From Candidatus Pacearchaeota archaeon (GTDB lineage Archaea > Nanobdellota > Nanobdellia > Pacearchaeales > GW2011-AR1), in NCBI GenBank assembly GCA_018221285.1, contig JAAOYJ010000003.1, positions 151,030 to 215,029 of the forward strand: a stretch of DNA of 64,000 nt, given 5' to 3'. Position numbers and translations under genes: made by a program. Positions 56,496 through 64,000 of this stretch are shown here, piece after piece. The notes beneath the pieces were generated by a model. The model was not told the origin of the DNA and did no database searches. It saw only the letters and a program-made list of their open reading frames with translations. Numbering within the stretch: the first letter of the stretch is position 1; each line of letters starts with the position of its first letter.

Positions 56496-57413
56496 TTACC
56501 ATAATCTACAACCTGCCAAATCATTTTTTTGTTTAATATCTTCTACAAGATTATTCATTTGGCCTAAACTAGCAGAATTGCTTAAGATATTCGCGCTATT
56601 ACCCAATCCTTCCAAGTCCAAATTGGAATTACAATCAACTGCAGAGACAAATGCTGCTTTGTCTTGATACAATAAAGCCAAATTTTCAATTCTTTGCATG
56701 AGCCTCTTCACCTGACATTCATAAACATTCTTCTCCGAGAAAATCGCTCCATACATAAGAGCATCACCTTCAAAATACATTGTGTCCGCACCCTTTTTCA
56801 CATATTCTTGTTCATAATTAACCACTACATCACAATTTCCTCCAGATCCAAAACAAACATGAATATCATTATCAGGACAATCTTTTGTAAACAAATTTTC
56901 CTGTCCTAAATCTGAAATCTCTTCATAAACATCTTCAGGAGCATCTGAAAAACAATAATGGTCTAAAGAAGAAGTCATGTAAACCAAATCAGTAACCTTG
57001 AACGGAAAATCAAAAGGCTTAGAAAATAAGTAAACCTTCTTCCCCTCCACGTACCTATCTGAAAAAATGTATTTATTCGAGAAGCCCACGTCAATATCTG
57101 TTTCAGTCCATTTGTCAAAACTTTTTTGAGATATCTGAATTATCTGCCTCCCAAAATTACCTTGGTTATTACATTTATTATAAATTCGCGTTTCTATCGG
57201 AAGAGTTAAAGAGGTTGTCTTTCCACTCTCAAAACTTGTTTCAAGAGGATTCAATAAAATCCCAATCTCTTTACCAGTTTTAGCATCTTGCGTTGTCTGT
57301 TCTGTGTTAATAAGTTTTGTTGAAGCAAAAATCGCGAGAAACAAAATCACTGCCCCGACAAGAAGTGCAAAAACCCATGCAAAAGATATTTGTAGATATG
57401 CTCGACGGTTCAT
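56496..57413 (-). CDS. Pilin-like membrane-anchored protein, large
   Basis: 305 residues. Begins MNRRAYLQISFAWVFALLVG with one N-terminal helix, then a long polar domain with seven cysteines. ATGA overlap with the gene before it and a 29-nt gap to the one after. Not recognised by family; grouped by layout and position. Confidence 0.65.
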   Translation of the reverse strand: MNRRAYLQISFAWVFALLVGAVILFLAIFASTKLINTEQTTQDAKTGKEIGILLNPLETSFESGKTTSLTLPIETRIYNKCNNQGNFGRQIIQISQKSFDKWTETDIDVGFSNKYIFSDRYVEGKKVYLFSKPFDFPFKVTDLVYMTSSLDHYCFSDAPEDVYEEISDLGQENLFTKDCPDNDIHVCFGSGGNCDVVVNYEQEYVKKGADTMYFEGDALMYGAIFSEKNVYECQVKRLMQRIENLALLYQDKAAFVSAVDCNSNLDLEGLGNSANILSNSASLGQMNNLVEDIKQKNDLAGCRLW

Positions 57414-57850
57414 CGTGTAATAATTACCAAATTTTCTCCAAAATCCTTTTCAAGAACAAACTTCACTTTCCCATCCTCACTCTCTATACAATAAGGATCT
57501 TCATCCTCAGTTATTTTCTCAATATCAAGATGGTTAATCTTTTCTCCATCCATCAACTTTCCTGAGCGAAACCTTAAGTTTTCATAATCATCATTCTTAA
57601 AACATATAGCATCTATTTTCGAAGGCAAAAAATACTCTACCTTTTGAGAGCCCTGATCTCCCTGCCAGATTTTATCAATATCTTGTTGCAGTTTATTTGT
57701 GAATTGCTTAATAGTTAGGCCTTCTTGAAATTCAAGGAATTTTTTAATCACAAAAAAAGCAAGTACCATAAAAACAAGTATTAAAATAATTGAGAATATC
57801 ATCCCGAATGATAATTTCATTTGCCCTTTCTTAGAAGCACTCTTTTTCAT
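57410..57850 (-). CDS. Pilin-like membrane-anchored protein
   Basis: 146 residues. MKKSASKKGQMKLSFGMIFS shows a KKGQ site then a hydrophobic stem. Globular part has cysteines at AICFKND and YCIESED. CTTATAAG box 26 nt upstream marks it as the first gene of the four-gene operon 55436-57850. Confidence 0.65.
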   Translation of the reverse strand: MKKSASKKGQMKLSFGMIFSIILILVFMVLAFFVIKKFLEFQEGLTIKQFTNKLQQDIDKIWQGDQGSQKVEYFLPSKIDAICFKNDDYENLRFRSGKLMDGEKINHLDIEKITEDEDPYCIESEDGKVKFVLEKDFGENLVIITR

Positions 57851-57887
57851 AAAGGAAATAAAGAACTAAGGCTTATAAGTTTTTACT

Positions 57888-60056
57888 CTAAATCTCAAAA
57901 GGTCTTACAACCATGCTACATGCATCTGGGCTTGGCTCGTTTCCGTAAATGTCTCTACACTTAACATAGAAGTTGATTGAAGTATCCCAGTCTGTGAAAT
58001 GATTGGTTTCGTCGACCTCTGTAAGTTTGATCCCGTCGTCAAACAAGTAGTTGCAGTTTAATGAATCATAAACACATTCTGCTTCCTCGTCTGTGATCAA
58101 CTTCAAATAATTTTCTTCGTGATATGCTCTTACTATTAAAGGAGCTTCAGAATCAGATTCTACTAGGAACGACGTCGACTTAATATCTGTGTTGCCTCCA
58201 AGATCATAACACTTTATAAAATACTCATAATCCTCTTCTGGAAGATATAGATCTTGAGTGTGTTTATGGTTTAGATTATCTTGCCCCGACTCATAAAAGA
58301 ACATCACATAATCATCGTCATCTCCTGTGTCACTGTATTCACAGGTTGCCTCTCCTTCTTTATATCCTCCATTCGTCTCAGCTTCTAAAGTTACCTTGAC
58401 AGTCTCTGTTGAATCTTTAACTGTCTCGTTTGGCCCAACCTCTGAAATCACCAACGGCATCGTACCAATTAATGTAAACTTATAAGATTCCGCATTAACA
58501 TTTCTATCCTCTTCTCCTAGCGGCTTGTCCTTACATCTAAAGTAGAAATCATTATCTTGGTTGTTCTTTATTCCAATTAGTTCTGTTGAACACGGGTAAA
58601 GCATCTGCGCATTCATATTCATTATGCTTGATGAACAAGTCATGTCATTCTCCATATCATCATAACTCTTGTCAAGTTTGCTCCACTTACAATCTGCAGG
58701 CTCGTTTGTATAAACTTCTTGATCAATTTCTGATTGGTTATATGCAACAGGCATGTCATTCAATAACTTGGTTGTCACAATCAACGGCGGGGTTGTGTCT
58801 GGCCCTTCCTCTACACAGAACTTGAACACAAAGTTTGCTGTATTGAAGTTTCCATTAGCATCCTGGCATCTTACATATAATTCATAATTGCCATTGTTCT
58901 GAAGCGTTAGATTTTCAGCAGCAAGATTATCTGCTCCAGGCAAACTCATAACTTGGGTGTGATTATATCTATGTAGATTGCTTCCTCCAAAAGTATGGCT
59001 CATTTCTTCAAAAGAAGTTTGCCTTTCATAATCAATTTTACACTGTGCAGGTTCATCCAAGAATATTCCAAAAGTCAAAGGAGTAAAAGCCTTAACACAT
59101 CCTGTTGTAGAACTTTCATGTAAAACCTTAACACCTCTATCTGGAGGATTAATTGTTCCATCTGGAGTATACACATAATCTTCAAGAAGAGCAGCTTCCC
59201 AAGGCTGTATAATTGGAAACTTAACATCCTGCCTATTTATCCATGCACATTTCTCTTCTGTTGTTCCAGGATTCAACAACTGGCAAGCCTGACCTAAACT
59301 CCGACATTGATACTCCGAGCATCCCAATTCTCCAACTTGCTTATTACACTTATCACAATTAGCCCCTCCAATCGGCGCCTCCCATACATCACAATCAAAC
59401 GTGACAGTTTCTGTTGATTCATCTTTGTATGTTAGGACGAAGATTATTACTGTTAATGCTAATCCCGCAGCATTTGCAAAAGCTTGCCCACTAATCTTAA
59501 AATCCCCACTCCCCAACCATTTAACAAAATCTCCTTTTGCCCATACTCCTCCGTCAGTTAATGCCGTAGATAAACCTTGTTGGGCAAAAGCACCCGCCAT
59601 TGCAGCATTAGCCAATGCTGTTGTAGTATCAGCAGATAACCCTACCATCCCTCCTAAAGTATGAATAATACCATATGTAACAAATGCCCATTGTACTCCT
59701 GTAAAAATAGCATCATAACCAGATCCTTTAGATATCCCTAACCATTGGGAAAGTGCAGCGTCTGATTTTACTGGAGACTTATCCTTTCCAAATATGTTCC
59801 CATCACCTCTCCAATCATATCCTCTGCCCGGAATAGTTGTGATTGATTTTGGTCCTGGTACAGGTCCTAAAGTATTAAGTGTGTCCCCAGTGAGCATATC
59901 TTGACAAGGGAGTGCAGAAGACCCCATATCCGGAAGACAAATTGGAACAAAACTACTAACAACCCCTGTACCACTACCAATAGCATAAGAAATAGCAACA
60001 ACTCCAACAATCAATATAATAATTTGGCTTAATGCAATCTTCCCTCTTTTATCCAT
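57888..60056 (-). CDS. Large cysteine-rich surface protein with Ig-like repeats
   Basis: 722 residues. N-terminal KRGKIALSQIIILIVGVVA is pilin-like too, then a Gly/Ala-rich membrane region, a cysteine-rich segment (CDKCNKQVGELGCSEYQCRS), and at least three repeated modules that begin EPAQCKIDY, EPADCKWSK, GEATCEYSD or EEAECVYDS and end with a YELYVRCQD-type strand. Likely adhesin or tip subunit of the cluster. TTTATAAAG box upstream. Confidence 0.72.
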   Translation of the reverse strand: MDKRGKIALSQIIILIVGVVAISYAIGSGTGVVSSFVPICLPDMGSSALPCQDMLTGDTLNTLGPVPGPKSITTIPGRGYDWRGDGNIFGKDKSPVKSDAALSQWLGISKGSGYDAIFTGVQWAFVTYGIIHTLGGMVGLSADTTTALANAAMAGAFAQQGLSTALTDGGVWAKGDFVKWLGSGDFKISGQAFANAAGLALTVIIFVLTYKDESTETVTFDCDVWEAPIGGANCDKCNKQVGELGCSEYQCRSLGQACQLLNPGTTEEKCAWINRQDVKFPIIQPWEAALLEDYVYTPDGTINPPDRGVKVLHESSTTGCVKAFTPLTFGIFLDEPAQCKIDYERQTSFEEMSHTFGGSNLHRYNHTQVMSLPGADNLAAENLTLQNNGNYELYVRCQDANGNFNTANFVFKFCVEEGPDTTPPLIVTTKLLNDMPVAYNQSEIDQEVYTNEPADCKWSKLDKSYDDMENDMTCSSSIMNMNAQMLYPCSTELIGIKNNQDNDFYFRCKDKPLGEEDRNVNAESYKFTLIGTMPLVISEVGPNETVKDSTETVKVTLEAETNGGYKEGEATCEYSDTGDDDDYVMFFYESGQDNLNHKHTQDLYLPEEDYEYFIKCYDLGGNTDIKSTSFLVESDSEAPLIVRAYHEENYLKLITDEEAECVYDSLNCNYLFDDGIKLTEVDETNHFTDWDTSINFYVKCRDIYGNEPSPDACSMVVRPFEI

Positions 60057-60133
60057 AGGAGAATTAAAGAAATTATCTTTATAAATATTTCATCAGTAGA
60101 GTAGAATAAATATTATCGTTTTTAGAATAGTTT

Positions 60134-60445
60134 TTAATTGATTGGAACAACATCATAATCTCCATTCTTACGGGTTTTCCATTTGTATCCTGGTTTAGGC
60201 CAAAGTTTACCATCAGCTCTTTCGTAAACATTTTCTGGAAGTCTATCTCTTCTTACCGTTTCTCCAGTATCTTCCTTTGCAGGCTTTCTCCAATGCGCTG
60301 GCCATAAAATCCCTGGAGTATTCCTCACGACCCCTTTAGTGGATTCAGGCAAATTCTTATATGCACACCCGCTCAAAACCATAGCTGCTCCGCCAACTAA
60401 CAAAACCAATCCTCTTGCTCCAAATTTTCCTTCTTTCCGTGCCAT
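60134..60445 (-). CDS. Putative lipoprotein
   Basis: 103 residues from ATG 60445 (MARKEGKFGARGLVLLVGG), supported by TTTAAATAC 33 nt upstream. Ends its hydrophobic stretch in MVLSGCAY, a lipobox (L-S-G-C), so the cysteine is probably lipidated. The mature part is basic with tryptophans (PGILWPAHWRKP, GKLWPKPGYKWK). Function unknown. Confidence 0.65.
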   Translation of the reverse strand: MARKEGKFGARGLVLLVGGAAMVLSGCAYKNLPESTKGVVRNTPGILWPAHWRKPAKEDTGETVRRDRLPENVYERADGKLWPKPGYKWKTRKNGDYDVVPIN

Positions 60446-60559
60446 TTTCCTTAATATCCTCAACCATCCAAAGTATTTAAAGGTTTCCGTCACTTAATAG
60501 TAGAGTCATAAAAAGTGAAGTATAGAAATAATTAAAAAGTGTTATACTCCCTATTTTTA

Positions 60560-60592
60560 GAGGTGTTAGCACCTCAGAAGCTTTATTCTGAG
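60560..60592 (+). promoter_or_regulatory. Leader with two overlapping hairpins
   Basis: GAGGTG-TTAG-CACCTC (60560-60575) and CTCAGAA-GCTTTA-TTCTGAG (60573-60592) share the bases CTC, so they cannot both form. The TATA-like ATAATTAAAAAG predicts an RNA start near 60560, making this the entire leader of the radical SAM gene. A switch is possible; no ligand is suggested. Confidence 0.55.
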
Positions 60593-60599
60593 AAATCAA

Positions 60600-61316
60600 A
60601 TGACTTTAAAAAAATCCCGAAAATTCAATTATGGGGCTTTGAAGGAAAGGTTAGATTTAGTTAAGAATATTGTTTATTATAAAAGAGGGTTAGAAGAATT
60701 ATCCTTAAATGTTACTAATGCTTGTCCTAATGCTTGCGTCTTTTGTATTCGGGATAGAGATTCTGGATGGGGAGTAGCCAATTTATATTTGAATAAAGAT
60801 CCTTCAGTTGAAGAAATAATCTCGGCATTTGATGAAGAATCTAAGAGGGTAAAAAATCTAGGGATAAATCTTAAGAGAGTTAAGATCTGTGGCTATGGAG
60901 AACCTCTATTAAGATTCAAAGACTTAATCTTTGTTATATCTCATATAAGAAAAAGTGAACCAAATACAGAAATTCAAATAGCCACAACTGGTTGGCCATA
61001 TTTTAGGTTTATTTCCGAAAAAGAGACTTTTCTAAAAAAAGCCATGGAAAATGGATTAACCCATATATTTTTGAGTCTAAATGCATCTGATAAAGTTAGC
61101 TATAAAAAACTAGTTCGCCCAGGGATAAAAGATTATGATGAAAATGCATTTGAAGATACTTTAAGATTCGGGGTTATGGCAAAGAAATTAGGTTTGGATG
61201 TTGTTTTAGGTTTTATTGATTTGGATAGCTTAGACAAAAAGAAAGCAAAGATCTTGGCAGAATCAAATGGGCTAAAATACAAAATAAGAGAATTTGAGAA
61301 TGGAGAATCAAAATGA
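60600..61316 (+). CDS. Radical SAM protein
   Basis: 238 residues. Cluster motif LNVTNACPNACVFCIRDR (CxxxCxxC) near residue 40, then KICGYGEPLLRFKDL, typical of a SAM-binding GE motif. The family (radical SAM, TatD-linked-like) is not certain; the substrate is unknown. Four-base overlap with the GT2 gene. Confidence 0.82.
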   Translation: MTLKKSRKFNYGALKERLDLVKNIVYYKRGLEELSLNVTNACPNACVFCIRDRDSGWGVANLYLNKDPSVEEIISAFDEESKRVKNLGINLKRVKICGYGEPLLRFKDLIFVISHIRKSEPNTEIQIATTGWPYFRFISEKETFLKKAMENGLTHIFLSLNASDKVSYKKLVRPGIKDYDENAFEDTLRFGVMAKKLGLDVVLGFIDLDSLDKKKAKILAESNGLKYKIREFENGESK

Positions 61317-62248
61317 TTTCATTGATTCTCTGCGCCCACAATGAAGAAGCTATGATTGGAAAAGTTATTGATAGATTAAAAACAGAATTATTGAATCTCT
61401 CCGAAGAATATGAGTTCTTTTTATGCCTTAGTGACTGCACAGATAATACAGAAAAGATAGTTAGAGGGAAGATAAAAAGGGATAAAATAAAGATAAAAGT
61501 TCTAAAAACTCCGCGGGGCAAAATAAATTCCCAAATAGAAGCCTTAAAAAAAATTAACAAAAGATCTTGGGCCCAAATATTCCTCGACGGAGATATAGGG
61601 ATAAGAAAAGGGGCCATGCTTAATTTAATTCACGATGCAAAAAAATACTCCAAGGTAAAAATGTTTTATTCAAATCAAATTCCTGTTAAAAATAAAAGTA
61701 TCTTTTATAATATCATTAATGTTAGAACAATTAATCCAGTGTATGTAATCGCAAAAGTAGATGTGCGGGAATTCCATCCTTATTCAAGAAATAAACAAAA
61801 AAAAGTTTTCTCCACAGGAGGGATTTATCTATTAAGAAAAGGGGTTTATGACATTGACGCAAGAACTACTGGAGATGATAGCTACCTAACTCATTCAATA
61901 TATTATCGATTTGGGCCTGGAACAATAAAGGAGGTTAGGAATTCACAGTTCATTTACCAGCCTGTGAAAACTTTTTCTAGTTGGATTAATAAATGGAAAA
62001 GGATTTGGGGAGATATAAACAATCTTTATTTCTTGCATCCCGAATTTAAATATTTAGAGAGGTACATGGAGTTAAGAATAGACTATAAAAAATTAATTAA
62101 AGAAAAACAAGTCACGTTACTTTTCTTTTTTAGTTTAGAGAGAATGTGGAATTTTTTTGGGAGAAAGGTGTTTAAATTAGTCTTAAGAAACAATAGTCCG
62201 CATATGTGGAAACCTTTAGAGGATACAAAGGAAGTGAAGATAACATGA
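61313..62248 (+). CDS. Glycosyltransferase family 2
   Basis: 311 residues. MISLILCAHNEEAMIGKVID is the nucleotide-sugar binding start, QIFLDGDIGIRKGAM carries the DxD motif, and a second half with TGDDSYLTHSIYY. No obvious membrane helices except a weak one at about 265. Could transfer sugar to lipid or protein. Overlaps the next gene by ATGA. Confidence 0.85.
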   Translation: MISLILCAHNEEAMIGKVIDRLKTELLNLSEEYEFFLCLSDCTDNTEKIVRGKIKRDKIKIKVLKTPRGKINSQIEALKKINKRSWAQIFLDGDIGIRKGAMLNLIHDAKKYSKVKMFYSNQIPVKNKSIFYNIINVRTINPVYVIAKVDVREFHPYSRNKQKKVFSTGGIYLLRKGVYDIDARTTGDDSYLTHSIYYRFGPGTIKEVRNSQFIYQPVKTFSSWINKWKRIWGDINNLYFLHPEFKYLERYMELRIDYKKLIKEKQVTLLFFFSLERMWNFFGRKVFKLVLRNNSPHMWKPLEDTKEVKIT

Positions 62249-62844
62249 GAACTATTCTAATCGATGGAACCGAATTAAGTGGAAAGACCACCCTTGTAAC
62301 CAGTGCGGCTAATAAATTAAGGAAGAAGGGATTTGAGGTTAATTGTAATACTGGTCCACTAAAAAAAGATTCCCTCCTGGTAAAATGTTTTTTAACATAT
62401 GCAGAAAAGTCTAAAAAACCTTCACAGAAAGATTTGGGGTATCTCTTGGCATGGGCCTTTGATGGTTTTGAAGATAAGCAAATTACTCAGTACTTCCTCC
62501 AAGATAGGGGTTTCCCAAGTGTCCTTGCTTATTCGGGAGTTTTCAATTTATGGGGATCAAATAAATCTATTGGAAGATTGTTGGGCAAAGCATACTCTAG
62601 TTTTGATTACAATATACATGTAAAAACAAGGATGAAATCAAGAGAGGAAAGATTGGCCCAAAGAGATAGTTTAACTTATCTAGACACTTTAATCAAAACA
62701 AATCCAAATAAGATTTATATGTTGGAGCAAGAGATATCCAGAATAATGACAAAAGAAAGAAATTATTTAGAAATTGATACAAGTTTAATGGATGTTGATG
62801 AATCTACAGAGATAATTATAGGCCACATAGGAGGTAATCTTTAA
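62245..62844 (+). CDS. Thymidylate kinase-like P-loop protein
   Basis: 199 residues from the ATG at 62245 (MRTILIDGTELSGKTTLVTS); the track start at 62206 lies within the GT2 gene. Walker A GTELSGKTTL, then FLQDRGFPSVLAYSG as DR-type motif and a lid with TRMKSREERLAQRD. Looks like a small kinase of the dTMP kinase fold. Substrate not known. Confidence 0.75.
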   Translation: MRTILIDGTELSGKTTLVTSAANKLRKKGFEVNCNTGPLKKDSLLVKCFLTYAEKSKKPSQKDLGYLLAWAFDGFEDKQITQYFLQDRGFPSVLAYSGVFNLWGSNKSIGRLLGKAYSSFDYNIHVKTRMKSREERLAQRDSLTYLDTLIKTNPNKIYMLEQEISRIMTKERNYLEIDTSLMDVDESTEIIIGHIGGNL

Positions 62845-62914
62845 TCTATCATTAAGAATTTCAGTATAAGATTGAATGCGAATAATTTAAAAATCGTCTA
62901 TAATTAAGAAGATT

Positions 62915-63352
62915 ATGAAAACTAATTGCAGAGTTTCTGGGATTGTGTTTAAGGAGGGGAAAGTTGCAGTAGTTAGGCATGAAAATAAGATGCACGGAAC
63001 TTATTATCTTCTTCCTGGAGGAGGGTTGGAGCATGATGAAACTATTGACGAGTGCGCTGTTCGCGAGGTCAAAGAAGAGATAGGCCTTGACGTTAAAGCC
63101 AAAGGATTGATTTATTATGAAGATGTGGTTAGTTCATACGACCATACACTACACTTAATTTTTAATTGTGAAATTATTAGAGGTAATTTAGAAGTCTTAG
63201 ACCCTGATAAAAAAGTCAAAGAAATTATTTTTGTTGATGAAAACGAATTAAAGAGATTAAAATTCTTCCCAGAAAACCTTAAAGAAAGGCTATTTAGAGA
63301 TAAGGGTATAACCGTTCCCATTTCATTGGGTAAAATTCCCTATCCAGAGTAA
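62915..63352 (+). CDS. Nudix hydrolase
   Basis: 145 residues. Nudix box GGGLEHDETIDECAVREVKEEIGL (Gx5Ex7REVxEExGL) around residues 35-58, metal-binding glutamates present. Likely cleans up a nucleoside diphosphate-linked substrate; specificity unknown. TTTAAAAATC box 26 nt upstream. Confidence 0.9.
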   Translation: MKTNCRVSGIVFKEGKVAVVRHENKMHGTYYLLPGGGLEHDETIDECAVREVKEEIGLDVKAKGLIYYEDVVSSYDHTLHLIFNCEIIRGNLEVLDPDKKVKEIIFVDENELKRLKFFPENLKERLFRDKGITVPISLGKIPYPE

Positions 63353-63390
63353 GATTAAAATCATGATTTTTAAAAGAATAATTCCCTAAA

Positions 63391-63882
63391 ATGAAAAAGT
63401 TTAAACCTTCAAAAAAGTTCATGAAACTTGCAATTGATGAAGCCAAGAAAGCAATAGAAGGGGGAAACTATGCAATTGGGGCAGTGGTTGTTAAAGAAGG
63501 GAAAGTAATTGGAAAAGGAGCGCAAAGTAGCCATTCGAACAATGATGCAAGCGCCCATGCAGAAATTGTTGCAATGAGGCAGGCTTCAAAAAAATTGGGA
63601 ACTATGTATTTAACTGATTGCGTTCTATATACTACTAACGAACCTTGTTGTATGTGTGCTGGGATGGCAATTTGGGGGAGAGTAGAGTGTATTGTTTATG
63701 GGGCAAGTATAAAAGACATGTTAAAATACTGGAAGGAAATTGGAAATGAACAAAAATTAATGCCTTGCAAAAAAATAATCAAGGGATATGGGGCTGCAAT
63801 AGAGATTGTTCCTAATTTTATGAGAAAAGAATGTATAATCCTATTTAATCTTAATTCTAAGATAAATAAGTCCCTTAAATAA
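63391..63882 (+). CDS. Nucleoside deaminase (CMP/dCMP or guanine deaminase family)
   Basis: 163 residues. Zinc motifs HAEIVAMRQA and EPCCMCAGMAIWGRVECIVYG. Resembles guanine deaminase or tRNA adenosine deaminase TadA type; substrate cannot be told apart by eye. The HAE and PCxxC residues are all present. Confidence 0.9.
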   Translation: MKKFKPSKKFMKLAIDEAKKAIEGGNYAIGAVVVKEGKVIGKGAQSSHSNNDASAHAEIVAMRQASKKLGTMYLTDCVLYTTNEPCCMCAGMAIWGRVECIVYGASIKDMLKYWKEIGNEQKLMPCKKIIKGYGAAIEIVPNFMRKECIILFNLNSKINKSLK

Positions 63883-63944
63883 CCAACATAACCCTTCTCT
63901 TCAACCAACATAATATTTAAAAAACCTTTTCCCTATTAATCATC

Positions 63945-64000
63945 ATGAAAAAGAGTGCTGGATTAATCTTGATTGTTCTTGTAATTGCAATGGCTGCGCA
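63945..64000 (+). CDS. Gene cut by the window edge, secreted or membrane protein
   Basis: 18 codons: MKKSAGLILIVLVIAMAA and on, a basic start followed by a hydrophobic helix, like a signal peptide. ATATTTAAAAAACC about 30 nt upstream serves as promoter. Confidence 0.55.
   Translation, partial: MKKSAGLILIVLVIAMAA

Noticed and set aside
1-64000. CRISPR array, rRNA or insertion sequence
   Set aside because: I looked for regularly spaced direct repeats, rRNA core sequences and transposase motifs and saw none.

Overview
The window is AT-rich archaeal DNA, most likely from a small-genome DPANN archaeon. Pacearchaeota or a near relative is my best guess. Supporting points are the archaeal/eukaryotic ribosomal set (eL19, eL32, eS4, eL40, eL43), prefoldin alpha and beta, aIF1, hypusine-type aIF5A, RpoP, Spt5, SecE, Taw1 wyosine synthase, AMP phosphorylase, FtsZ with SepF, an S-layer protein and an archaeosortase-like protein. 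Where I checked, a TATA-like box (TTTAAA, TTTATAA or CTTAAAAA) sits about 26 nt before the start codon, so most first genes are probably leaderless. Downstream genes in operons are coupled by ATGA or TAATG overlaps. I see no rRNA, CRISPR array or transposase.

Layout. 1-1155: a minus-strand chain of overlapping genes for tiny membrane proteins. 1303-4753: prefoldin alpha, an EMC3/Oxa1-like insertase and SecY. 5036-19686 (minus): the S10/spc ribosomal super-operon, uL3 to uL15, with at least nine unrecognised small genes wedged between the ribosomal genes. 19814-28221: mixed genes including an AI-2E-type permease, AMP phosphorylase, tRNA-Ser(UGA) and an XPD/DinG-like helicase. 28346-30564 (minus): uL12-orphan-uL10-uL1. 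30711-36169: small orphans, Taw1, a site-2 protease, eL40 and aIF5A. 36305-43497 (plus): FKBP, a P-loop kinase, FtsZ, SecE, Spt5, uL11, tRNA-Pro(UGG), eL43, RpoP, prefoldin beta and SepF. 43558-49452: a Dph2-like protein, a uridine-kinase-like protein, an AlbA_2/ATPase regulator and an anchored surface protein. 49547-60056: the cell envelope block, with archaeosortase, the S-layer protein and five pilin-like/adhesin genes. 60134-64000: a lipoprotein, radical SAM, GT2, a P-loop kinase, Nudix, a deaminase and a gene cut by the window edge.

The least expected signals are palindromic. A 42-bp two-hairpin element lies in frame inside three ribosomal protein genes (eL32, uL24, uL5), and a related element forms an apparent 17-residue insertion in Taw1. 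Its stem shows compensatory changes. uS5, uL22 and uL10 share a related acidic tail that also carries covarying palindromes. Separate palindromic repeats lie just upstream of the TATA boxes of several leaderless genes. Together with the orphan genes inside ribosomal operons, this suggests small mobile palindromes that tolerate, or even prefer, coding and promoter-proximal sites.

Functionally the window joins ribosome synthesis, translation factors, protein export (SecY, SecE, EMC3-like), cell division (FtsZ plus SepF) and the cell surface (S-layer, sortase, pilin-like cluster). Every function is inferred from motifs read by eye. No database search was run.
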